Source: UBA9410 sp036123585 (GTDB lineage: Bacteria > Actinomycetota > Acidimicrobiia > Acidimicrobiales > MedAcidi-G1). From it: a stretch of 30,609 bases of DNA. The position numbers were made by a program, and so were the translations under genes. The notes below the pieces were generated by a model. It ran no database searches. It saw nothing but the letters and a program-made list of their open reading frames with translations, and had not been told where the DNA came from. Shown here one piece after another: positions 16,426 through 23,735 of the stretch. Where the stretch lies: contig JAZADN010000066.1 in the NCBI GenBank assembly GCA_036123585.1, forward strand, positions 1 to 30,609. The letters run 5' to 3'. Within the stretch, counting starts at the first letter, position 1; each line of letters opens with the position of its first letter.

Positions 16426-17594
16426 CAGGCCGGTTCCCCATCGGCGGCAGCGGCGGACGACCCGCCCTCCCCAGCCCGTTCGTCTCGTATCGTCCGCCCC
16501 TGGGCAAGGCTCTCACCGACGACCCGACGGAGCCGCTCGCTGCTCACTACGAACACCACGACAAGGCCGTTGAGGCCGACAATGAGGGCCGCGGGGACCT
16601 GTACGGCCCGCTGCATGGCGTTGGCCCCGAACTGAAGTCCACCGAAGAAGAATGAAGACGGGATCGTCCACAACGGGTGAAGCCCACCGAACAGGGCGGT
16701 CACGATCCCGTTGAAGCCCGCTGACCCTGTGAAGCCCACACTGGAGCCGTCGGTGACGAACCGGTGGGACTCACTCCCAAAAACCAGCATCGCCCCGGCC
16801 AGGCCGCACATGGCACCGCTGAGCGTCAGGGCGGCAACGATGGTCCGCTTGACCGGCATCCCCGCATAGCGGGCGGCCGGGGCACTGTGGCCGACCGCCC
16901 GGAGCCGGTAGCCGAGCGCTGTCCGCCACAGCAGGACGTAGGTGAGGCCGGCCATGGCCACCGCTACGAGGATCCCGACATGGAGGCGGGTCCCGCCGGG
17001 CAGCAGGGGTAGATCGGAGTTCTCCGATAGCCGTTCGGTCTGTGGGAGGCGCCCGTGCTCCTTTTCGTAGGGGTCCATGATCGGGTCGCGCAGCAGGAAG
17101 TTCATGAACTGCACGGCGACGATGTTGAGCATGATCGTGGACAGGATCTCGTTGACCCCGCTGTAGGCCTTCAGGGCGCCCGGTAGCGCCCCCCACAACG
17201 CCCCACCGATCAGGCCTCCAATGAGCACCAGGGGCACCAGCAGGATTCGGGGCAGGTCGGGCAGCCCAAGTGCCACCAACGTGGAGACGATGGCCCCGGC
17301 GATCATCTGGCCCTCGCCGCCGATGTTGATGACCGAGGCGCGGAAGGCGATGCAGATGCCTACGCCAACCAGGAGCAACGGCATCGACTTCAGCGCCGTG
17401 TCGGCGAGGGCGTCGACGTCGCCGAACGCTCCTTTCAGCAGCGCCCAGTAGCCCTCCAACGGGTTGGCGCCGAGGGCGAGGATCATCACCGCCCCAATCA
17501 GGAACGCGGCCATCACGGCGGCCAACGGCACGAGTAGGCCAGCCAACTGCGGACCGGCAACCCACGCGAGTCGGTCTCGCAGCCACTCTCTCAT
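16425..17594 (-). CDS. BMP-associated ABC importer permease, first subunit (NupP/YufP type)
   Basis: A permease of about 389 aa with eight to ten membrane segments. It contains FRASVINIGGEGQMIAGAI, the conserved N-I-G-x-E-G core, and YRLRAVGHSAPAARYAGM, the ATPase-coupling loop. The ATG at 17594 leaves about 15 residues before the first membrane helix, as is usual. An in-frame ATG at 17702 would add 36 unconserved residues, but it lies only 8 bp from the divergent PLP gene start and would put a long inverted repeat (17644-17693) inside the coding region. Neither start has a clear ribosome site, so the choice is an inference. It is the first gene of the transporter operon. Confidence 0.9.
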   Translation of the reverse strand: MREWLRDRLAWVAGPQLAGLLVPLAAVMAAFLIGAVMILALGANPLEGYWALLKGAFGDVDALADTALKSMPLLLVGVGICIAFRASVINIGGEGQMIAGAIVSTLVALGLPDLPRILLVPLVLIGGLIGGALWGALPGALKAYSGVNEILSTIMLNIVAVQFMNFLLRDPIMDPYEKEHGRLPQTERLSENSDLPLLPGGTRLHVGILVAVAMAGLTYVLLWRTALGYRLRAVGHSAPAARYAGMPVKRTIVAALTLSGAMCGLAGAMLVFGSESHRFVTDGSSVGFTGSAGFNGIVTALFGGLHPLWTIPSSFFFGGLQFGANAMQRAVQVPAALIVGLNGLVVVFVVSSERLRRVVGESLAQGRTIRDERAGEGGSSAAAADGEPA

Positions 17595-17643
17595 CGGCGG
17601 GCGAGTCTCACCGAAGCGTCCGCTTACGTCAACGATCTGCTGA

Positions 17644-17693
17644 ACGGTCCCTTCCGAAACCGTCCGACGAGGGGGCTCTTCCGGAGGGACCGT
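17644..17693. promoter_or_regulatory. Long inverted repeat in the divergent promoter region, candidate operator
   Basis: ACGGTCCCTTCCG (17644-17656) pairs with CGGAGGGACCGT (17682-17693) over 12 bp with a single bulged T, around a 25-nt spacer. It lies between the transporter operon (start at 17594) and the PLP enzyme/creatinase genes (start at 17711), so a single site could control both directions. The arms are about 38 bp apart measured start to start, compatible with a DNA-bound dimer or an RNA hairpin. Confidence 0.45.
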
Positions 17694-17710
17694 GCCTAGC
17701 ATCGAGGCTT

Positions 17711-18916
17711 ATGCCGGACTGGAAGGTCTCCGAGGATCCAATCCTCGAGGATCACCTCGACGTGGAGTGCAAAATCGCCTCTGGTGGCTACAAGTGGACA
17801 CCGCAGGCGCCCGAGGTGATCCCGGCCTTCGTAGCCGAGCATGACCTCGGCCCGCTGCCCGCCATGCGGGAACGACTCCGCGAGGTCGTCGACCTCGGCG
17901 GTTTTGGCTACCACCTCGGTGCCGAGGAGTTGGCTGGGGCGTTCTCCGGTTGGTGGTCGCGACGCCACGGGTGGGACGCCGATCCTGCCCTCGTGGTCCC
18001 GAACGCTTCGGTACTGCAGGGTGTGTGGGCCTGCGTCGAGGCGTTCACCTCCCCCGGCGACGCGGTGGTCCTGCCCACACCGGTGTACTTCCCGTTCCAC
18101 GACATCGCACCGACTACCGGACGCAGGATCGCCGACTGGCCGCTAGTCCGCGACACCGACGGCTGGCACCACGATCTCGACGCCCTCGAACGCCTCCTCA
18201 GCGACGACCCAGGGATCCGGCTCCTCCTGCTCTGCCATCCACACAATCCGACGGGAAAGGTGCTGACCGTCTCGGAACTGACCCGGATCGTGGAACTGGC
18301 CGCCGAGCACAATGTGGTTGTCGCATCCGATGAGATCCACGCCGACTTCACCTACCCGGGAACCGACGGCGAAACGAGACACGTCCCGACGGCGACCATC
18401 CCGGACGCCGCGCCGCTCACCGTCACCCTGACGTCCGGCATCAAGACGTTCGCCATGGGTGGCCTGAAGGCCTCGGTGGCGGCCTTCGCTGACGAGCGCC
18501 TCCACGCTCAGTTCCTCAAGGTTCCTGCCAACCTTCTGGGTGGACAGAACCGGCTGGGGAACGCGGCAGCCATAACTGGGTGGACCAACGGGGACGCTTG
18601 GGTGGACCAGTTGGTCACCCTGTTCGACCGGCACCGCCGCCATCTCGTCGACCGTTTGGCCGCCGAGGCACCCCATGTCCGAGTCCACCTGCCCGAGTCG
18701 ACCTTCTTGGCATGGCTGGACCTTTCGGCCGACGGTCCAGGGGACCGGCCCGACCGGTGGCTGCGCGACCGTACGTCGGTGCTCGGCAAGGACGGCAACC
18801 TGTTCGGGTCCGGCGGTGCCGGCCACGTCCGCCTTACCTTCGGAACGTCGACGGTCATGCTCGATGAGATCCTCGACCGCCTCGTGACGGGCCTATCGGG
18901 AGTCTCTGGGCTCTAG
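17711..18916 (+). CDS. PLP-dependent aminotransferase-fold enzyme, MalY/PatB (C-S lyase) type
   Basis: A 401-aa fold-type I PLP enzyme. CHPHNPTGKV and SDEIHADFTYPG are the conserved PLP-binding segments, and the Schiff-base lysine is Lys245 in SGIKTFAMGG. HVRLTFGTS near the C-terminus supplies the Arg that binds the substrate carboxylate. The D-E-I-H-(A/S)-D signature and the overall order place it with MalY/PatB cystathionine beta-lyase-like proteins rather than classical aspartate aminotransferases. The family cleaves C-S bonds of cysteine conjugates, but some members are transaminases, so the reaction is not certain. It lies 135 bp before the creatinase gene on the same strand and is divergent from the BMP importer. 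Confidence 0.9.
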   Translation: MPDWKVSEDPILEDHLDVECKIASGGYKWTPQAPEVIPAFVAEHDLGPLPAMRERLREVVDLGGFGYHLGAEELAGAFSGWWSRRHGWDADPALVVPNASVLQGVWACVEAFTSPGDAVVLPTPVYFPFHDIAPTTGRRIADWPLVRDTDGWHHDLDALERLLSDDPGIRLLLLCHPHNPTGKVLTVSELTRIVELAAEHNVVVASDEIHADFTYPGTDGETRHVPTATIPDAAPLTVTLTSGIKTFAMGGLKASVAAFADERLHAQFLKVPANLLGGQNRLGNAAAITGWTNGDAWVDQLVTLFDRHRRHLVDRLAAEAPHVRVHLPESTFLAWLDLSADGPGDRPDRWLRDRTSVLGKDGNLFGSGGAGHVRLTFGTSTVMLDEILDRLVTGLSGVSGL

Positions 18917-18958
18917 GCCACCAGTTCCGGTAGCATCGACCCATCAGCGGTTGACGTG

Positions 18959-19028
18959 CGGGCCACCGAGAGGGTGGTCCGTTCCCCGTTTTCTGCCGAG
19001 CTATCGGGCCCAACGCTTTGTGGGCCCG
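18959..19028 (+). promoter_or_regulatory. Two-hairpin leader upstream of the creatinase ribosome site
   Basis: Hairpin 1 pairs CGGGCCACC (18959-18967) with GGTGGTCCG (18973-18981), nine pairs with one G-T, loop GAGAG. Hairpin 2 pairs CGGGCCCA (19005-19012) with TGGGCCCG (19021-19028), loop ACGCTTTG. A TTGACG that could be a -35 box starts at 18951. The ribosome site GGAGG (19041-19045) follows hairpin 2 closely. No known riboswitch consensus is matched. Confidence 0.4.
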
Positions 19029-19051
19029 GTTCCGAACCGAGGAGGTTCTCG

Positions 19052-20281
19052 TTGGGAATCGCACCCACTGACGACATGGTCCACGTGACTCGCTGGCACT
19101 GGGGCGAGAAGGAGTGGTCGCCGTTCTCGGCCGCGGAGATGTCCCGCAGGCAGGACGCCCTGAGGGTCCACATGGCCGCCCAGAAGATCGACGCCTGCCT
19201 GCTCACCTCCTACCACAACATCTGCTACTACTCCGGCTGGCTGTTCTGCTACTTCGGACGTAAGTACGGGATGGTCGTCGATGCGGAGAACGCCACCACC
19301 ATCTCGGCCGGCATAGACGGCGGCCAGCCGTGGCGGCGCACCCACGGCGACAACGTCGTGTACTCCGACTGGCGTCGAGACAACTACTACGAGGCCGTCC
19401 GCGGTCTGGTCGGCTCAGCGTCGCGGGTGGGCGTGGAGTGCGACGCCATGACCGTGGACCAGTTCCGCGCCCTGCAGGATTCCCTGCCCGGCGTCGAGTT
19501 GGTCGACGTCGGTTCGGCCACCATGTGGATGCGAACCGTCAAGTCGGGCGAGGAACATGACCTGATCCGCCACGGCACCCGCATCTGCGACCTAGGTGCT
19601 GTGGCATGCGTGGAGGCGGTCGTAGCCGGCGTGCCTGAGCACGAGGTCGCCCTGGCCACCACGTCGGCAATGGTCCGCGAGATCGCTGCCAGCTTCCCGT
19701 TCGTCGAACTGATGGACACTTGGACGTGGTTCCAGTCGGGCATCAACACCGATGGCGCCCACAACCCAGTCACCAACAAGCTGGTCGAATCAGGCGACAT
19801 CCTGTCGCTCAACACCTTCCCGATGATCTTCGGGTACTACACGGCCCTCGAGCGGACCCTCTTCTGCGACCACGTCACCTCTGACGAGCACCTGCGCCTC
19901 TGGCAGGTCAACGTGGAGGTCCACGAGCGTGGCCTGGAGTTGATCAGGCCGGGAGCTCGGTGCTGTGACATCGCCGCCGAGTTGAACGAGATCTACCGGG
20001 GCTACGACCTGCTGCAGTATCGGTCGTTCGGCTACGGCCACAGTTTCGGCGTACTCAGCCACTACTACGGCCGGGAGGCCGGCGTGGAACTCCGCGAAGA
20101 CGTCGAGACGGTGCTCGAGCCGGGAATGGTCGTGTCGATGGAGCCCATGATCGCAATCCCGGACGGCCAGCCGGGTGCAGGCGGCTACCGGGAGCACGAC
20201 ATCCTGATCGTGGGTGAGGACGGGGCGGAGAACATCACCGGCTTTCCGTTCGGGCCCGAGCACAACATCATCGGGACCTGA
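19052..20281 (+). CDS. Creatinase (creatine amidinohydrolase, EC 3.5.3.3)
   Basis: A 409-aa protein that hydrolyses creatine to sarcosine and urea. It follows the Pseudomonas creatinase sequence, as I remember it, almost end to end: TSYHNICYYSGWLF, SAGIDGGQPWRRTHG, MDTWTWFQSGINTDGAHNPV and YRSFGYGHSFGVLSHYYGRE. Residues equivalent to catalytic His232, Glu262 and Glu358 are His237, Glu267 and Glu364, with matching spacing. The fold is the M24 pita-bread fold but, as in creatinase, the full peptidase metal-ligand set is absent, which argues against a prolidase. A TTG start at 19052 is chosen because GGAGG sits 6 bases upstream and the length then equals the family's (about 403); ATG at 19076 and GTG at 18956 are alternatives. 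Sarcosine dehydrogenase and urease are not in the window. Confidence 0.93.
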   Translation: MGIAPTDDMVHVTRWHWGEKEWSPFSAAEMSRRQDALRVHMAAQKIDACLLTSYHNICYYSGWLFCYFGRKYGMVVDAENATTISAGIDGGQPWRRTHGDNVVYSDWRRDNYYEAVRGLVGSASRVGVECDAMTVDQFRALQDSLPGVELVDVGSATMWMRTVKSGEEHDLIRHGTRICDLGAVACVEAVVAGVPEHEVALATTSAMVREIAASFPFVELMDTWTWFQSGINTDGAHNPVTNKLVESGDILSLNTFPMIFGYYTALERTLFCDHVTSDEHLRLWQVNVEVHERGLELIRPGARCCDIAAELNEIYRGYDLLQYRSFGYGHSFGVLSHYYGREAGVELREDVETVLEPGMVVSMEPMIAIPDGQPGAGGYREHDILIVGEDGAENITGFPFGPEHNIIGT

Positions 20282-20299
20282 CCATCGGCGCATGAATCC

Positions 20300-20397
20300 A
20301 GCGGGGCTACAGGCTCCGCTCCGTTCAGGTCTCCCAGGTCCCAGCGAGACCCGAGACGCAGGCTGCCTCCGCTACCGGCGTGACCCCTCCGGGTCGC
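20300..20397. terminator. Hairpins between convergent creatinase and lipoprotein genes
   Basis: AGCGGGGC (20300-20307) pairs with GCTCCGCT (20313-20320) around TACAG, starting 18 nt after the creatinase stop. A second stem pairs GTGACCC (20380-20386) with GGGTCGC (20391-20397). Each has one G-T pair and neither has a T-run, so they are at best weak or factor-assisted terminators for the two convergent transcripts. Confidence 0.35.
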
Positions 20398-20436
20398 CAT
20401 CCGTCAGGGAGCGCCCCCGCCCGTAGGCACCCCTAC

Positions 20437-21138
20437 TCACTCCGATGCGACCGTCGTCGTGGTCTCGGCCGGCGCCTCGGTGGTGGTTGTGACGTCGGTT
20501 GAGTCGTCGGCGGTCCCGTCCGTCGAGTCGTCGGCGGTCCCGTCGCTCGTTTCGTCCACGGCATCGTCAGCGGAGGCTCCGTCGCCGGTGTCAGTGGCCT
20601 CGGTTGCCTCGTCCTCGGAGGGCGCGGCGGTCGTCGTGGGGGGTGGCGACGGAACGCCGGACGTGTCCAGAGCGCGGGCCTCGAGCTCAGCCAGATGGGC
20701 GGTTCGGGTGCCGTTGCCATACCAGCCGTCAGCCGTCACTCCCAGGAGCTCCTGGAGAATGACTGCAGGGTCACTCGGACCCCACTGGTAGGTGGCGGTG
20801 AGGATGGCGTCCTCATTGAGTCCGACCGGGACGCTCACCGTGGGCACCTCGCCCTCGGCCTCGACCTCGGCCGAACCTTCGTCTCCGGCAACGGCCATCG
20901 AGGTGGTGGTGGCCGGGGCGGCGGTGGTGGGTGTTGGGGCGACAGTGGTGGGCACCGACCGCTGGACCAGCAGCGAAACCTCGGCCTCCATCTCCATGAA
21001 GTCCTCACGGAGTTGGATGATCTCCACTCGGAGCGTCTCCAACTCGTCGTCGTTGGTCTCCAGCAGTCCGCAGCCTGAGGCGGATAGCGCCAGGGCGGTG
21101 GAGACGAGGGCGGTCGGGAGGAGAGTGCGCGTCAGCAT
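20437..21138 (-). CDS. Lipoprotein with coiled coil, Thr-rich linkers and a peptidoglycan-binding-like module
   Basis: A 233-aa exported lipoprotein of unknown function. The signal peptide ends in the lipobox LSASGC, with Cys23 as anchor. Residues 29-60 are a short acidic coiled coil (LETLRVEIIQLREDFMEME). A Thr/Ala/Pro linker follows, then a module at about 110-163 (LQELLGVTADGWYGNGTRTA) that resembles PG_binding_1: the G-x-x-x-D-G-x-Y-G-x-x-T-R-x-A pattern. The C-terminus is a disordered acidic Thr/Ser/Asp tail containing an 8-residue tandem repeat (DGTADDST). The same module recurs in the next gene upstream (21233-22474), so the two are probably paralogues acting at the cell wall. The ATG at 21138 is fixed by the signal peptide. 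Confidence 0.82.
   Translation of the reverse strand: MLTRTLLPTALVSTALALSASGCGLLETNDDELETLRVEIIQLREDFMEMEAEVSLLVQRSVPTTVAPTPTTAAPATTTSMAVAGDEGSAEVEAEGEVPTVSVPVGLNEDAILTATYQWGPSDPAVILQELLGVTADGWYGNGTRTAHLAELEARALDTSGVPSPPPTTTAAPSEDEATEATDTGDGASADDAVDETSDGTADDSTDGTADDSTDVTTTTEAPAETTTTVASE
20494..20541. repeat. 24-bp tandem repeat, two copies, inside the lipoprotein gene
   Basis: Positions 20494-20517 and 20518-20541 are near-identical 24-bp units and encode two copies of the octapeptide DGTADDST. The reading frame is kept, so copy-number change would lengthen or shorten the tail without breaking the gene. Confidence 0.8.
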
Positions 21139-21232
21139 GGCCGCAGTATTCCAGAGCGGGAAGGGTCCCGCGCGTCGCCCCGCCTCGCACTTCGCTGAAA
21201 AGGGTCGAAAGGCCCCTCTCTGCCGCCCCCGA

Positions 21233-22474
21233 TCATTCGCAGGTCGTAGATGCGAAGTAGGCGGCGAGCGACTCCGTGGTGGCGACCGCTCCCCCTTGGA
21301 GAGACACCGTGTAGTCGGTGGTAGATGTGGAGATGGTGCTCTTCTTCGTCCCATCGGCAGTGATCGTGTAGGTGCCCGTGGTGCAGAGGAGGACCTTTAG
21401 ATAGGAGTTCGTTCCAGCGGTGTTGTCATTGTCGCCGATGAGGACGTCGGACGGATCGTAGATCCGCAGGTGGACGTCGAGGTCCGAGGAGGTGAGGTGG
21501 ACCGTCAGTTGGGCGCCGGCCACGCCCGCGAACTTCCACGCATCCCGCTTTCCGACGTTCAGCGACGCCGAGTACGAATTCCCGGTGGTGATCAGCCCCA
21601 GCGACCGGTTGTAGAGCGTCGTAGTCGTGACCGGAGCGACGGTCGTCGTGGTCGTCGTCGTGGTCGTCGTCGTGTTCGGAACGGCCGCGGTGGTCGTGGT
21701 GGCCGCAGCCGGAGCGGAGGGAACGCCGGCGGCCGACAGACCACGGGCCGACAGCGCGCTCAGGTGGGCGGTCCGGGTCCCCGAGCCGTAGACGCCGTCG
21801 GTGGTCGTCCCCAGGACCTGCTGGAGCAGGTGGACCCGTCCGCTGTTCTCACCCCAAGTGAAGGTGGAGGTCAGCACCGCGGACTCCGACAGCGCGAAGC
21901 CCGCCACGGTGGTCGCCGACACCGTGGTCGATGGAGGCGCCGACATGACCGGAGCCGTCGTCAGGACCACTGTGGATGGAGGCACCGTGGTGGCCGGAGG
22001 CGACGTGGTCGTGGTCGGAGCCGCCGTGGTTGCCGGCGCGGAGGTCGTCGTGCCGGCCGCCGGCGCCTCCTCGTCAGCCGTGGCGACCGTTGTCGGCGGC
22101 GGGGCCGAGGTAGCGGTGGCGCCCGGGGCGCCCTCGAGCAGATCGGGGTCCCAGTCGGCCGCGTCGTCGGGCAGCACCCGGATGACGACCGGAGAGCCGA
22201 GGGTCACCAGCGTCCCGGCCGCCGGCACCTGTTCGACCACGGTGTCGGCGATGCCGTCTATGCCCTCGACCTCCTCGACGACGGCCGGCGAGCCAATGGT
22301 GGACAGCACTCCGGCGGCGAACTGGACGGTCTTACCCACCACCGACGGGACCTCGACCAGCACCGGCGTCTCGGCCTCCGCGAACAGGACCTGCTGGTCG
22401 TCGCCGTCCGAGCACGCTGCGGCGGCGAGCAGGGTGGCGGCCACTGCGGCAACCAGCATCCTCCGGATCCGCAT
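21233..22474 (-). CDS. Lipoprotein with PASTA, peptidoglycan-binding-like and PPC-like domains
   Basis: A 413-aa exported lipoprotein. The signal peptide ends AAAAC, with Cys21 as anchor. Residues about 39-100 form a PASTA domain (VEVPSVVGKTVQFAAGVL, ending GSPVVIRV), a fold that senses or binds peptidoglycan stem peptides or beta-lactams. A Thr/Ala/Pro linker of roughly 90 residues leads to a module at about 200-250 (LQQVLGTTTDGVYGSGTRTA) shared with the downstream lipoprotein. A second linker contains 12 consecutive Thr. The last 110 residues (SYSASLNVGKRDAWKFAGVA, then DLDVHLRIYDP) resemble a bacterial pre-peptidase C-terminal (PPC) beta-sandwich. No catalytic domain is visible, so it is probably a wall-binding or scaffold protein. 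The ATG at 22474 is fixed by the signal peptide. Confidence 0.83.
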   Translation of the reverse strand: MRIRRMLVAAVAATLLAAAACSDGDDQQVLFAEAETPVLVEVPSVVGKTVQFAAGVLSTIGSPAVVEEVEGIDGIADTVVEQVPAAGTLVTLGSPVVIRVLPDDAADWDPDLLEGAPGATATSAPPPTTVATADEEAPAAGTTTSAPATTAAPTTTTSPPATTVPPSTVVLTTAPVMSAPPSTTVSATTVAGFALSESAVLTSTFTWGENSGRVHLLQQVLGTTTDGVYGSGTRTAHLSALSARGLSAAGVPSAPAAATTTTAAVPNTTTTTTTTTTTVAPVTTTTLYNRSLGLITTGNSYSASLNVGKRDAWKFAGVAGAQLTVHLTSSDLDVHLRIYDPSDVLIGDNDNTAGTNSYLKVLLCTTGTYTITADGTKKSTISTSTTDYTVSLQGGAVATTESLAAYFASTTCE

Positions 22475-22640
22475 ATCGCCAGTCTTCCAGACGCCGGTAC
22501 CGGGAAATGTGACACGCGGCATGGGGCCACCGCCCCACTCGGCAGGCTCCTTCGAGCCATAGGCTCTTGACCTGCGAAACTCGTACCCGGGACGCATGCA
22601 GGTGGCGACAAAGGCCATCAGACCGGAGGATCAGGGCCGA

Positions 22641-23708
22641 ATGGACGACCAGCACTGTCGAGCCTGCCGATCAGTCGATCTCACCGAGATCACCGTCCGG
22701 GGGTCTTTCCTCGAGGGCAAGGATCCCCGGCACTGGCGAGACTCCCTCTGCGGCGCGTGCGGCACCGTCTCGCACCACCCGGTTTCCGGTGACGTCCTGT
22801 TCGACTACGCGAACTCGGACTTTCGGCAGCACGGCCACGAGGTCCATCCCCCAGTCACCCTGCCCTGGGCCACCGTGACCTTCCGGCGACACGAACACAT
22901 CACCAAGCTCGTCGCCCCCCACCTTCCGGAGCGAGAGGGGGACCGACCGCTCCGGCACCTCGACTTTGGCGGATACAACGGTTTCACCGCCTACGGGCTC
23001 CGCCAGACCATGGGACTCCGGTCCACGATCGCCGACCTGGACCCCACCGGACTCCGGATCGCCAAGGCCCTCGAAATGGAAGTCATTTCGCTCGCCGAAG
23101 ACGAGCTCCCGGAGGATGCTTACGACTTGGTGACCTCCGTCCACGTCGTGGAGCACATCGATAATCCCCTGCCGGCCATCCAGCAGATCCACCGGTCACT
23201 CACCCCGTCAAGCGGCATCTTCTACTGCGAGGTTCCCAACGTCCTCGGCTATCCGATGGTCAACGTCTCCCACCTCACGGCCTTTTCCGTCGAGGGGATC
23301 CTCCGTCTCCTCGAGGAGGCCGGCTTCATCGCACTGGCCGCGGGCTTCTGCTCCACTCCCTCCGTGGCCAGGGACTTCCACTACCGCCACGTCTCCCCAA
23401 GGGAGGCCATCTACGTGGTCGCCTCCACTGAGCCGGCCCTGGCCACCGAAGCGCAGCGAGCCCAGATCGCCGGGTTCCGGTCGGACCATGCGATCGGCGA
23501 TCCCGGGGAACTCGCCTCAGCCCTCCAGACGGCCGAGGCGAGAATCCTTCTCCACAACTCGATGCACGACCTCCGACGCGGTGGCAAGGCGGTCGTCCGG
23601 GGCGCCTACTACGGCGTCGCTGCCTGCCTAGCCCGAGTGGTCCGATCCCCCCGCGTGATCAGGCTGGCCACACGGTTCTTCGAGTCGTTCCGCACCCGGG
23701 AGACCTGA
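22641..23708 (+). CDS. Class I SAM-dependent methyltransferase with N-terminal zinc-binding cysteines
   Basis: A 355-aa protein. The N-terminus has Cys6 and Cys9 (CRAC) and Cys37 and Cys40 (CGAC), a likely structural zinc site seen in sugar C-methyltransferases and related enzymes. The SAM-binding motif I is LDFGGYNGFTAYG (about 108-119), followed by an acidic motif II (IADLDPTG) and a VTSVHVVEHIDNP segment (motif IV/post-IV) at about 164-176. The C-terminal 100 residues are basic and unlike known domains. The substrate is unknown; surface sugars are a possibility because the neighbours are envelope proteins. The ATG at 22641 has GGAGG 11 bases upstream and starts right before the cysteines; an in-frame ATG at 22596 is less likely. 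Confidence 0.83.
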   Translation: MDDQHCRACRSVDLTEITVRGSFLEGKDPRHWRDSLCGACGTVSHHPVSGDVLFDYANSDFRQHGHEVHPPVTLPWATVTFRRHEHITKLVAPHLPEREGDRPLRHLDFGGYNGFTAYGLRQTMGLRSTIADLDPTGLRIAKALEMEVISLAEDELPEDAYDLVTSVHVVEHIDNPLPAIQQIHRSLTPSSGIFYCEVPNVLGYPMVNVSHLTAFSVEGILRLLEEAGFIALAAGFCSTPSVARDFHYRHVSPREAIYVVASTEPALATEAQRAQIAGFRSDHAIGDPGELASALQTAEARILLHNSMHDLRRGGKAVVRGAYYGVAACLARVVRSPRVIRLATRFFESFRTRET

Positions 23709-23735
23709 CCGGCCGACGGAGACCCCGGCCCGCGC

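Noticed and set aside
18959..19028. Guanidine-II (mini-ykkC) riboswitch
   Set aside because: The two-hairpin layout fits, but the loops are GAGAG and ACGCTTTG rather than ACGR tetraloops; kept only as an unclassified structured leader.
19052..20281. Xaa-Pro aminopeptidase (prolidase)
   Set aside because: The M24 fold is shared, but the sequence follows creatinase throughout, including the GINTDGAHNPV active-site loop, and lacks the complete peptidase metal ligands.
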